Position numbers and translations under genes: made by a program. Positions 16,372 through 24,052 of a stretch of 35,497 nt of DNA are shown here, one piece after another. Position 1 is the stretch's first letter. The number at the start of each line of letters is the position of its first letter. The notes under the pieces are model-generated. The model did not search any database and had not been told where the DNA came from. It was given only the letters and a program-made list of their open reading frames with translations. Source of the stretch: Aphodovivens avicola (lineage in GTDB: Bacteria; Actinomycetota; Coriobacteriia; Coriobacteriales; Eggerthellaceae); assembly GCA_018712515.1 (NCBI GenBank), contig DVGW01000041.1:1-35497 (forward strand), read 5' to 3'.

Positions 16372-18315
16372 CTACGGGAGCCTTCGCAGGTCGCCATCGC
16401 GGCGGGTGATGCCGCGCGTGTCCATATACTCGAGCAGGGGGATCGCGTGCTTGCGTGTCACGCCCAGCGCGTCTTTGAGATCGGCGGCGCTTGAAGGGCC
16501 GTTGGTCGTCAAGTGCGAGACGACGGTCTCCTCCGCCTTATGCATCGCGGCGGTCGAGAAGTAGTAGTCCCCGACGCGGCGCGCAAGTCCCTGCTCCTCC
16601 AGGTAGCCGAGCGCTTTATGGGCGAGCTGTGTTGACAACCCATGCTCCTGCGCGAGGGCGGCGATCGTCGGCGGCGTCATTCCGGCCGCGTCGAGGGCCT
16701 CCTTGAGCGTGGCCCGCGCCAGCTCCTCCTGTTTCTTGGCGCCCGCGCCCGCTTTGGGATGGCTCACCTCGCCGCCGTCGAGGATCACGCGGCCTTCAGA
16801 GGAGAGGCGATCCAGGATCGCGTCGAAGGCGTCCCCGTCGGGGCCTTTCCCAGCAAGCCGCGCGAGCTCCGCCTTTCCCACTCCCGTCTTCTCGGGGTTG
16901 AGCGTGTGGTACTTCATGAGCGCGTTCTCCACGGACGAGCACAGCGAGGAGATGCGCGTGGGGTTCCCGTAGAGCGGTTCTTTGGCCTTGGGCGCGCGGA
17001 GTGCATCGAGCTTTCCGTCTCCGGCAAGTCGCTGCAGGCGCTGGGCGCAGGCGGCAGGCGCGATTCCGCATGCGTGCGAGATCGAGGTCGCGGAGACGAG
17101 GCCGTCCTCCCCGGCGATGCAGGCGTCGATGGCCTCATCGTCGTTTCCGTCGCGCAGCGCCTCGAGCATCGCGCGCTCGTCGGAGGATAGCGTGGTGCGC
17201 CTGCGCGGATGGCAGAGCAGGATCCCTCCGCCGGCGACGACCTCGACGGGGGAAAATGTGCGGGCGACGAAGCGGTCGCCGCGTGCGAGCGGCAAAGGTT
17301 CCTCCAACCTGATCTGCACGAGCGCCGAGGCACCGGGTTCAAGCTTGGAAGCGCCGTCCATCAGCAGCACGCGGCCGGGGACCTCGGAGGTGCCGTGCGC
17401 GACGCGCACGGTCGTCCCGGATGCAAACGGGTTGTCGTTGCGCGCGGAGCCGAGGTAGGTGAACCATGCGTCGAAGCGGTCCGTCGGCTCGATGGCTCCC
17501 GGGGTCGCGAGGAACATGCCGGGCCGCACCTCATCGGTGCCGACGCCCGCGAGGTTCAGCGCCGTGCGGGATCCCGCTGCGGCGGTTTGAACGGATGCTC
17601 CGTGCTCCTGGACGCTGCGCACCCTCACGCGGCGCCCGACGGGAAGCAGCTCCAGCTCGTCGTCGACGCTCACCGTGCCGCTCCAGAGCGTTCCCGTGAC
17701 GACGGTGCCGGAGCCCTTGATCGTGAAGGCGCGGTCGATCGGTAGGCGCGCAGGAGCGCCGTTCGCGTCGTGGACGCTCGCCGTCTTGCCGCAGGCGTCC
17801 GTTATCGCCTGCTTGAGTTCGTCCAAACCCGTTCCGTCGTTTGCTGACACGGGGATGATCGGGGCCGAGGCGTACGGCGTCTCCGCAAGGCGGGCGCGGA
17901 TCTCGTCGCGCATGAATTCCGCCCACTCGGCATCGACGAGGTCGGATTTGGTCAGCGCGACGACCATCGTGCGCACGCCGAGCAGCTCGAGCACGTGCAG
18001 ATGCTCGACCGTCTGGGGCATGACGCCGTCATCGGCGGCGATGCACAGGAGCGCGACGTCGATGCCGGTCGCGCCCGCGATCATCTGCCGCACAAAGCGC
18101 TCGTGGCCGGGCACGTCGACGACGCCCATCGTCTTGCCGTCGGGAAGCGCAAGCTGCGCGAAGCCGAGCTCGATGGTGATGCCGCGACGCTTCTCCTCCG
18201 CGAGGCGGTCGGGGTCGGTGCCGGTGAGCGCCCTGATGAGCGTCGATTTTCCGTGATCGATATGGCCTGCGGTGCCCAGGATCAGCGAGGGCGCGGGGGT
18301 GCTGGCGTCGGTCAT
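16372..18315 (-). CDS. selB: Selenocysteine-specific translation elongation factor SelB
   Basis: A 647-residue GTPase that delivers Sec-tRNA-Sec to UGA codons by binding the SECIS hairpin of the mRNA. The G1 loop GTAGHIDHGKST spans residues 14-25, followed by the G2/G3 region (GITIELGF and DVPGHERF) and the G4 motif TKSD. EF-Tu-like domains follow to about residue 370, and the C-terminal part contains the winged-helix repeats that bind SECIS RNA (for example SSAADLKDALGVTRKHAIPL). Its ATG overlaps the selA stop codon by 4 bases (ATGA), with AAGGGAT upstream, so SelA and SelB are translationally coupled. An upstream in-frame extension to 18525 lies inside selA and is rejected. Confidence 0.95.
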   Translation of the reverse strand: MTDASTPAPSLILGTAGHIDHGKSTLIRALTGTDPDRLAEEKRRGITIELGFAQLALPDGKTMGVVDVPGHERFVRQMIAGATGIDVALLCIAADDGVMPQTVEHLHVLELLGVRTMVVALTKSDLVDAEWAEFMRDEIRARLAETPYASAPIIPVSANDGTGLDELKQAITDACGKTASVHDANGAPARLPIDRAFTIKGSGTVVTGTLWSGTVSVDDELELLPVGRRVRVRSVQEHGASVQTAAAGSRTALNLAGVGTDEVRPGMFLATPGAIEPTDRFDAWFTYLGSARNDNPFASGTTVRVAHGTSEVPGRVLLMDGASKLEPGASALVQIRLEEPLPLARGDRFVARTFSPVEVVAGGGILLCHPRRRTTLSSDERAMLEALRDGNDDEAIDACIAGEDGLVSATSISHACGIAPAACAQRLQRLAGDGKLDALRAPKAKEPLYGNPTRISSLCSSVENALMKYHTLNPEKTGVGKAELARLAGKGPDGDAFDAILDRLSSEGRVILDGGEVSHPKAGAGAKKQEELARATLKEALDAAGMTPPTIAALAQEHGLSTQLAHKALGYLEEQGLARRVGDYYFSTAAMHKAEETVVSHLTTNGPSSAADLKDALGVTRKHAIPLLEYMDTRGITRRDGDLRRLP

Positions 18316-19808
18316 CGGGAGATCCCTTCGAAGTAGGCGGCGAGTCCGGCGGCGATCGCGTCGACCTCGTCGTCGTGAACGAGCGTGCGGACGTCGAACA
18401 GCAGCGCGTCCTTCTTGAGGCGGCCGATGATCGGCGTGCTGCGGTGCGAGACGAGGGAGCGGTCGCAATCGAGCGCGTTGCCCTTGCGGAACGAGACGCG
18501 CACGGCGAGCGTGGGGATGTCGCACATGGGCAGGGCGCCGCCGCCCGCGCGCGAGATCTCGTCGACGACGTCGATGTCGGCGGCGTCGGCGGGCAGTGCG
18601 GCGACGATCGCCTTCGCAAGCGCCTCCGCGCGGGGGTGCAGCTCCTCCGGCGTGGCGGAGAGCATGCGCAAGGTGGGGATCTCGGCGAGCGCGCGCTCGG
18701 GCTCGAGGTAGATGCGCAGCGTCTCCTCGAGCGCGGCGAGCGTCATCTTGTCGAGGCGGACGGCGCGTGCGAGGGGGTTCGCCTTGAGGCGGTCGATCAG
18801 CTCCTTCTTGCCGACGATGATGCCCGCCTGGGGTCCGCCGAGCAGCTTGTCGCCCGAGAACGAGATGAGATCGCAGCCTTCGCGCAGCGACTCCTCGACG
18901 GTCGGCTCGGCGTACTCGCCGAAGCAGGTGAGGCGGATGAGCGCGCCGGATCCTTGATCCTCGTACACGAGCAGGTCGGCATCCTCGCGCTCGTCGCGGA
19001 CACGGCGCGCGGCCACCGGGCGCTCCGCACGCTCCGCGGCGCGCAGGCGGTTCTCCTCGTCGGCCATCGCGCGCAGCTCCTTGATCGAGACGGTCTCGGT
19101 GAAGCCAGCCATGCGGTAGTTGGAGGGATGCACCTTGAGGAGCATCGCGGTGTTCTCGGTGATCGCCCGCGCGTAATCGCCCGGATGCGTCTTGTTGGTG
19201 GTGCCCACCTCCACCATGTGCGCGCCTGAGAGCTCCATGATGTCGGGGATGCGGAACGATCCGCCGATCTCCACCAGCTGGCCGCGCGACACAACGGCCT
19301 CGCGGCCCTTGGCGAACTCGGTGAGCACGAGCAGCACAGCGGCGGCGTTGTTGTTGACGGCCATGGCCGCCTCGGCGCCGGTCGCAAGGCAGATCAGCCG
19401 CTCGCAGTGATCGTGGCGGCTGCCGCGCGCCATCGCATCGGTGTCGTATTCCAGCGTCGAGTAGCTTCCCGCGACGCTCGCGGCCGCTTTGACGGCCTGG
19501 TCGGCCAGGACGCTGCGGCCCAGGTTCGTGTGGATCACGACGCCCGCGGCGTTGATGACACGACGCAGGGAGGGACGCGCGGTCTGCAGCGCGCGGCGCG
19601 CCGCGTCGGCGGCGATGGCGTCGGCGTCGACGGCGGCTTCGCTTCCGCCGAGGATCAGCTGACGCACCGCGTCGACGGCGACGCGCGCCGCCTCCACGAC
19701 GACGTTGCGCGGGAGGATCGCGGCGATCTGCTGCAACCGCGCGTCGCGGAGCAGCTCCTCCACTTGGGGCAGCGAGCGCAAAGCTTCATGTTGGGGAGAT
19801 CCTGCCAT
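18312..19808 (-). CDS. selA: L-seryl-tRNA(Sec) selenium transferase
   Basis: A 498-residue PLP enzyme that converts Ser-tRNA-Sec to Sec-tRNA-Sec using selenophosphate. The N-terminal domain has INAAGVVIHTNLGRS, and the PLP lysine lies in SFSGDKLLGGPQAG; other family segments are NNNAAAVLLVL and the GGSFRIPDIM strand. It is somewhat longer than the approximately 460-residue E. coli enzyme, partly through a charged Arg/Glu-rich insert (about 258-280). The ATG follows AGGAAAGG on the minus strand. It heads the selA-selB unit and is divergent from the desulfurase-yedF genes. Confidence 0.95.
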   Translation of the reverse strand: MAGSPQHEALRSLPQVEELLRDARLQQIAAILPRNVVVEAARVAVDAVRQLILGGSEAAVDADAIAADAARRALQTARPSLRRVINAAGVVIHTNLGRSVLADQAVKAAASVAGSYSTLEYDTDAMARGSRHDHCERLICLATGAEAAMAVNNNAAAVLLVLTEFAKGREAVVSRGQLVEIGGSFRIPDIMELSGAHMVEVGTTNKTHPGDYARAITENTAMLLKVHPSNYRMAGFTETVSIKELRAMADEENRLRAAERAERPVAARRVRDEREDADLLVYEDQGSGALIRLTCFGEYAEPTVEESLREGCDLISFSGDKLLGGPQAGIIVGKKELIDRLKANPLARAVRLDKMTLAALEETLRIYLEPERALAEIPTLRMLSATPEELHPRAEALAKAIVAALPADAADIDVVDEISRAGGGALPMCDIPTLAVRVSFRKGNALDCDRSLVSHRSTPIIGRLKKDALLFDVRTLVHDDEVDAIAAGLAAYFEGISR

Positions 19809-19848
19809 GGTGCGAAAGCCTTTCCTGTTTGTCGGTCAACTCGTGCTA

Positions 19849-19854
19849 GTATAG
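19849..19854 (-). promoter_or_regulatory. Candidate -10 element for selA-selB
   Basis: On the minus strand TATACT occurs at 19854-19849, giving a leader of about 35 bases before the selA ATG. No good -35 box is visible 17 bases upstream. The interval to the divergent gene at 20013 is about 200 bases and could hold promoters for both directions. Confidence 0.4.
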
Positions 19855-20012
19855 GCGTGCGCTTCTCTCGTAGCGTGATGGCGAATTCTGCACGCGTCGC
19901 GTTCTGCAAGTACGTTGAAGAAGCCTAACATTCTTTCTGCTGGTTGGAAGGCGTCTTAACGCATTTTCGACCATTCCGCCATCACCCACCGTCCCATCGG
20001 GAAGAGGCTGCG

Positions 20013-21161
20013 ATGATCTATCTCGACAACGCGGCCACTACGATGTCCAAACCTGCCCAGGTCGTCGACGCCGTAGTGGATGCCATGCGCACGTTCGGCG
20101 GCGTCGGCCGCGGCGTGCACGCCTCGGCGCTTCAAGCCGACACGGCGGTCTACCGCGCCCGCCTTGCGATCGCGGAGCTCCTCGGTGCGCCCGACGCATC
20201 GCGCGTGGCGTTCGCTTCCAACGCGACCGAGGCGCTCAACACTGCCATCGCGGGATTGCTCGACGCGGGCGACCATGCGATCACCACCGCCGCGTCGCAC
20301 AACTCGGTGCTGCGACCGCTCTACCGCCTGCGCGATGCGGGCGCCATCGAGCTCGACATCGCACCGATCGCCGCTGACGGATCCCTCGACTACGACGCGC
20401 TTGAAGCGCTGTTCAAGCCCTCGACGCGGCTCGTCGTCGTCACGCACGCCTCCAACCTCACCGGGGACGTGTACGACGTCGAACGCATCGCGCGCATGGC
20501 TCACGCGCACGGGGCGAGGATCGTGGTCGACGCCGCGCAGACGGCCGGCACCTGGCCGATCGACATGGGAGGCCAGGGGCTCGACGTCGTCGCGGTCACC
20601 GGGCACAAGGGCCTGTTCGGCCCGCAGGGCACCGGCGGGCTGTGCGTCGCGGAGGGCGTCGACGTCCGTCCGTTGAAAGTGGGCGGATCCGGCGTCCACA
20701 GCTTCGACGAGCAGCATCCCACCTTCATGCCCGAGCGCTTGGAGGCCGGCACGCTCAACGCTCATGGGATAGCGGGCCTCGGCGCCGGCGTCTCCTTCAT
20801 CCTCGAACAGGGGATCGAGGAGGTTTGCCGCCACGACAGGCGTCTTGCCGAAAGATTCCGCGAAGAAGCCGCGGCGATTCCGGGCGCGAGGATCCTCGGC
20901 GGCGGCGCTGACGGGCGCTGCGCGATCGTCGCGCTCAACGTGGGGGAGATCGATTCCGGCGAGGTGGCGTTCCGGCTCAACAGCGAGTTCGGCGTCTGCA
21001 CGCGCGCGGGAGCGCACTGTGCTCCTTTGATGCACGAGGCCCTCGGCACCGTCGAGCAGGGGGCGGTGCGTTTCAGCTTCTCGTATCTCAACACCGACGA
21101 GGAAGTCGAGCTCGCCCTCGCGGCCCTGCGCGCGATCGCGCTCGATGCGGAACAGGACTAG
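20013..21161 (+). CDS. Class V aminotransferase / cysteine desulfurase of the selenium cluster
   Basis: A 382-residue PLP enzyme that would remove sulfur from cysteine, or selenium from selenocysteine. It begins MIYLDNAATTMSKP as in cysteine desulfurases, with the PLP lysine K199 in VTGHKGLFGPQGTGG and the persulfide/perselenide cysteine C336 in RAGAHCAP. From memory, a clade of desulfurases of this length (the EF2568-like group) occurs with selenium genes, and the neighbours yedF, DUF3343 and selD fit that. A role in supplying reactive selenium for SelD is plausible but not shown. AGAGG lies 6 bases before the ATG at 20013. Confidence 0.88.
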   Translation: MIYLDNAATTMSKPAQVVDAVVDAMRTFGGVGRGVHASALQADTAVYRARLAIAELLGAPDASRVAFASNATEALNTAIAGLLDAGDHAITTAASHNSVLRPLYRLRDAGAIELDIAPIAADGSLDYDALEALFKPSTRLVVVTHASNLTGDVYDVERIARMAHAHGARIVVDAAQTAGTWPIDMGGQGLDVVAVTGHKGLFGPQGTGGLCVAEGVDVRPLKVGGSGVHSFDEQHPTFMPERLEAGTLNAHGIAGLGAGVSFILEQGIEEVCRHDRRLAERFREEAAAIPGARILGGGADGRCAIVALNVGEIDSGEVAFRLNSEFGVCTRAGAHCAPLMHEALGTVEQGAVRFSFSYLNTDEEVELALAALRAIALDAEQD

Positions 21162-21303
21162 GTGCTATTTCGACCTGGGCTGATGCTGGCAGGATCAGAA
21201 GCCCGATACTGACAGGAGAGGCGGCTTTCGCACGAGGAGGCTGCGCGAGCCGTTTGCAAGCCGCCGCGTCGGAGGGCGCGGCGGAGGAAAGGAGCGATAC
21301 GCT

Positions 21304-21933
21304 ATGGAAACCAAGATCATCGACGCGTTCGGGCTGCAATGCCCCAAGCCGCTCGTGCTCGCCAAGAAGGAGCTCGACGCCGGCGTCACCGATCTCGCGG
21401 TGCAGGTGGACAACGAGACCGCTGTCAAGAACCTCACGCGCCTCGGCTCGAAGAAGGGCATGGCAGTGTCCGTGGACGCCATCGAGGGCGGCTGGCTCAT
21501 CTCGTTCGCGCCCGGCGATGGCACGCAGGCCGCCGACGTCGCCATCCCGCAGGCCGCGCCCGCCGGCGCCTCGTGCGGGCCGAACGGCTGCGGCTACGCC
21601 GTGTTCGTCAACCACGACGCAGTGGGCGAGGGCGACCCCCAGCTCGGCCGCAATCTCGTGAAGATGGCGCTCTACACGCTCTCCGAGGCCGACGAGGTGC
21701 CCAGCTCGCTGCTGTTCATGAACGGAGGCGTCAAGCTCATCGCCGGCCCCGATGCCGAGCAGCAGTGCGTCGACAACGTTACGGCCCTGCAGGAGAAGGG
21801 GACCGAGGTGCTCGTGTGCGGCACGTGCCTCAATTTCTTCGGCATCGGCGACGACCTCAAGGTCGGCGAGGTGTCCAACATGTACGATATCCTCGAGCGC
21901 ATGCACGAGGCCGCCAAGGTCATCACGCTGTAA
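21304..21933 (+). CDS. yedF: YedF-type sulfurtransferase-like selenium metabolism protein
   Basis: A 209-residue fusion of a TusA-like N-terminal domain (about 1-75, with the CPKP motif at C13) and a DsrE-like C-terminal domain (about 95-209, with CGTC at 172-175). Proteins of this architecture are named putative selenium metabolism protein YedF and are found near selD. Its cysteines could relay persulfide or perselenide between the desulfurase and SelD; this is inference. GGAGGAAAGGAG precedes the ATG. It is 142 bases downstream of the desulfurase gene, with another short selenium gene at 22003. Confidence 0.9.
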   Translation: METKIIDAFGLQCPKPLVLAKKELDAGVTDLAVQVDNETAVKNLTRLGSKKGMAVSVDAIEGGWLISFAPGDGTQAADVAIPQAAPAGASCGPNGCGYAVFVNHDAVGEGDPQLGRNLVKMALYTLSEADEVPSSLLFMNGGVKLIAGPDAEQQCVDNVTALQEKGTEVLVCGTCLNFFGIGDDLKVGEVSNMYDILERMHEAAKVITL

Positions 21934-22002
21934 GCGCACCTGATGCGGGACCGCGCGCCGGATCGCCGGCGTGCGGCTTCGAAGCGCGAGCAAGGGGGAG
22001 CG

Positions 22003-22275
22003 ATGCCCGTCTACGTCATAGCCTTCGAATCCACCCATGCGGCGATGGCCGCCGAGGCGTCGTTCGGCTCGGTCCCCCATGCGATGATCCCCACACCGCG
22101 CCAGATCACGGCGAGCTGCGGGATGGCGCTGCGTTTCGACGCCGAAGATGACGCTGCGGCGCGCGGTTTGTTCGCGCGGCAGGACGCGCCGGCGGGGCTC
22201 GCAAAGCTGTTCCGCGAGGAGTCGGGCCCAAGCGGCCGATCGAAAGACGCCACGTACACAGCATTGCCCCTGTGA
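22003..22275 (+). CDS. DUF3343 (Se/S carrier-like) protein
   Basis: A 90-residue protein of the DUF3343 family, described as a putative selenium/sulfur carrier-like domain. The visible core is YVIAFESTHAAMAAE, then MIPTPRQITASCGMALRF, with C39 in the conserved SCGMALRF segment as the only cysteine and likely functional residue. It sits directly after yedF with a strong AAGGGGGAG ribosome site (21991-21999), so desulfurase-YedF-DUF3343 probably form one operon. Biochemical activity is unproven. Confidence 0.87.
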   Translation: MPVYVIAFESTHAAMAAEASFGSVPHAMIPTPRQITASCGMALRFDAEDDAAARGLFARQDAPAGLAKLFREESGPSGRSKDATYTALPL

Positions 22276-22631
22276 CCGCGTTCGTTAAAACAGCGTCCCA
22301 ATGCTTGGACGCGTCAAACCATAACCCCTAGGCGTTTTCGCTGTCGCCTTCCAACCCCTCCCGACGCGAATCCGGGATCGTGAATCCAAAAATGCGGGAT
22401 TTTGCGTAGAGGGGTTGCCCGAAAAGCTTCCGCCGTCAACATTGAAGAAACGACGACCTGGGCTTTCTTCCATCCCTCAATCGACGCAACGCTGATCGGC
22501 GTGTTCCGCAAGCGTGCGATCTACGCAAAACGCGCGAAAAATGGAGCCGAACCCCCGTTTTCGCGCGCGAACCCAATCTACGCCCTTGTGATTAATTCCG
22601 TACGCGTCGCCGGTGACGCAGGCGCGTGGCC
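22276..22631. other. Noncoding interval with palindromic elements between DUF3343 and selD
   Basis: This 356-base gap separates convergent genes and has no credible coding region. It contains a 6-bp hairpin GCGTCC/GGACGC (22293-22312), the inverted sequences TTTTGCGTAG (22400-22409) and CTACGCAAAA (22521-22530), and the selD terminator-like hairpin listed separately. The inverted pair about 110 bases apart suggests a short mobile or repeat element. Confidence 0.55.
22527..22567 (-). terminator. Probable terminator of selD
   Basis: Read on the minus strand, CGCGCGAAAA pairs perfectly with TTTTCGCGCG around a 17-base loop, and is followed by TTTTGC, 65 bases after the selD stop. The GC-rich base plus A/T tip and T-run fit an intrinsic terminator; the loop is longer than usual. 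Confidence 0.55.
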
Positions 22632-23720
22632 TTAGACCGCGTCCGCGAAGCGTATCGTGCCCGCTTCCCCGGCTTCGATGCAGCCGATGCGCGCCGGCGG
22701 CCTTCCCGCCCTCCGTTCGAACTCGGCCTCGAACGTGGCGGCGTCTTCGGGCGCGAGCGCCACCAGCAGGCCGCCCGATGTCTGGGGGTCGCAGATGACG
22801 CCCATGCGGTTGTCGAACTCCTCGTCGTCGAGGGCGCCCTGCCGCACGTATGCCTCCGCCTCATCCATGATCGAGAAGCAGCGGTTGGGGCGGCAGTAGG
22901 CGCAGGAAAGGTCCCAAACGCCCTCGAACAGAGGGAGCGCCGCGAAGTCGATCACGGCTTCGACGCCGCTCGCCTCGACCATCTCGTGCAGATGTCCCGC
23001 CAGGCCGAAGCCGGTGACGTCGGTGCATGCGTGGACGTTCGCCGCGAGCATCGCCTCGCCGCCCGCTTTGTTGAGCTCCATCATCGACTCAATCGCGTCG
23101 CGCGCCGCGCCTTCCATCATCGAGCCGATCTTGAGGGCGGCGCTCACGATGCCGGTGCCGAGCGGCTTGGTCAGGTACAGCGCGTCTCCCGGACGCGCCC
23201 CCTCGTTGCGTACGAGCCGCGCGGGATCGACGGTACCGAATACGGACAGGCCGTATTTCGGCTCATCGTCGTCGATGGTGTGCCCGCCGGCGACGAACGC
23301 CCCCGCTTCGGCGACCGCATCGGCGCCGCCGCGCAGGATCTCGCCCGCTACGGTCGCGCCAAGCGAGCTGTCGAGCGCGAGCAGGTTCAGCGCGACATGC
23401 GGCACCGCGCCCATCGCGAACACGTCCGAGAGCGCGTTGGCGGCGGCGACGCGCCCGAATTCGTAGGGATCGTCAACGACGGGCGTGAAGAAGTCCACCG
23501 TGAGCACGGCGGCAAGCCCGTCGCGCAGGAGCCAGACGGCGGCGTCGTCGCTCGTCTCGAACCCCAGCAGCAACCGATCGGCGTCCCGCTTGGCGCCGAA
23601 CTGCGATTTGGCGATGGTGCTCAGCACCGCTTCGAGGTCTCCCGGACCCCATTTCGCCGCTCAACCGCCCTTGGTCGTCAACGACGTCAGCTTGATCTGA
23701 TCGGGCTTGCTATCGGCCAT
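22632..23720 (-). CDS. selD: Selenophosphate synthetase, itself a selenoprotein (UGA at codon 20)
   Basis: A 362-residue enzyme that makes selenophosphate from selenide and ATP. The true start is the ATG at 23720-23718 after AAGGAGGTG, and the frame passes through an in-frame TGA at 23663-23661 (codon 20): TSLTTKGG-U-AAKWGPGDLE, the active-site position usually written C/U-x-x-K, with K23 as the catalytic lysine. Without readthrough the frame would appear to begin only at about 23627. Downstream motifs include TVDFFTPVVDDPYEFGRVAAAN, here shortened in description to the TVDFF and DPYEFG segments, and the GHTIDD and CDPQTSGGLL segments typical of SelD. A SECIS-like hairpin follows the TGA. Its own synthesis therefore depends on SelA, SelB and selC in this window. 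Confidence 0.93.
23634..23663 (-). promoter_or_regulatory. SECIS-like element of selD
   Basis: Immediately after the TGA (23663-23661, minus strand), GGGGTC (23650-23645) pairs with GACCTC (23639-23634) over 6 bp including one G-U, closing a five-base loop CGGGA. The loop begins 16 bases after the TGA and has G among its first two loop bases, in line with published bacterial SECIS features. The recoding at this site is supported by the conserved SelD protein sequence. Confidence 0.65.
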
Positions 23721-24052
23721 CCGGCACCTCCTTCTCGTCTTGCGTGAGTATACTGCACCGTCTTGTTCCGGGGTCGGCCAAAGCGCGCATTCATGTTTTG
23801 CCTGCAAGTCGCACCGAGCGGGACGAAACCGTCGGCGAGCGGCGGGCGGGACGAAATTCGATAACGCCCTCATCAGGCATAACAACCGCTCACCGAGAAA
23901 AGTTGACAATGGTATTACCCCGCTTGAACGACCAGTGCAAACTAGGGGCATCTTCAAATATCCGCGGTTGCTTTATGCTCAAAAGCCCAACTGCTGCGTC
24001 AGGGAAGGAGGCCTGAACCTATCGAGCGGAATCTACTAGGAGAGGAGTAGGA
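23721..24052. other. Divergent interval between selD and fdnG
   Basis: A 332-base gap that must contain promoters for both directions. On the minus strand TATACT (about 23754-23749) is a possible selD -10. On the plus strand TTGACA occurs at 23903-23908 but lacks a well-spaced -10, while TATGCT at 23974-23979 is a weak -10 candidate. The 11-base direct repeat GCGGGACGAAA appears at 23818-23828 and 23846-23856, 28 bases apart, and could be a regulator site. Confidence 0.45.

Noticed and set aside
23661..23663. selD as truncated or starting at 23627
   Set aside because: The upstream frame carries the conserved SelD N-terminus and a strong ribosome site, and the TGA falls at the Cys/Sec active-site column.
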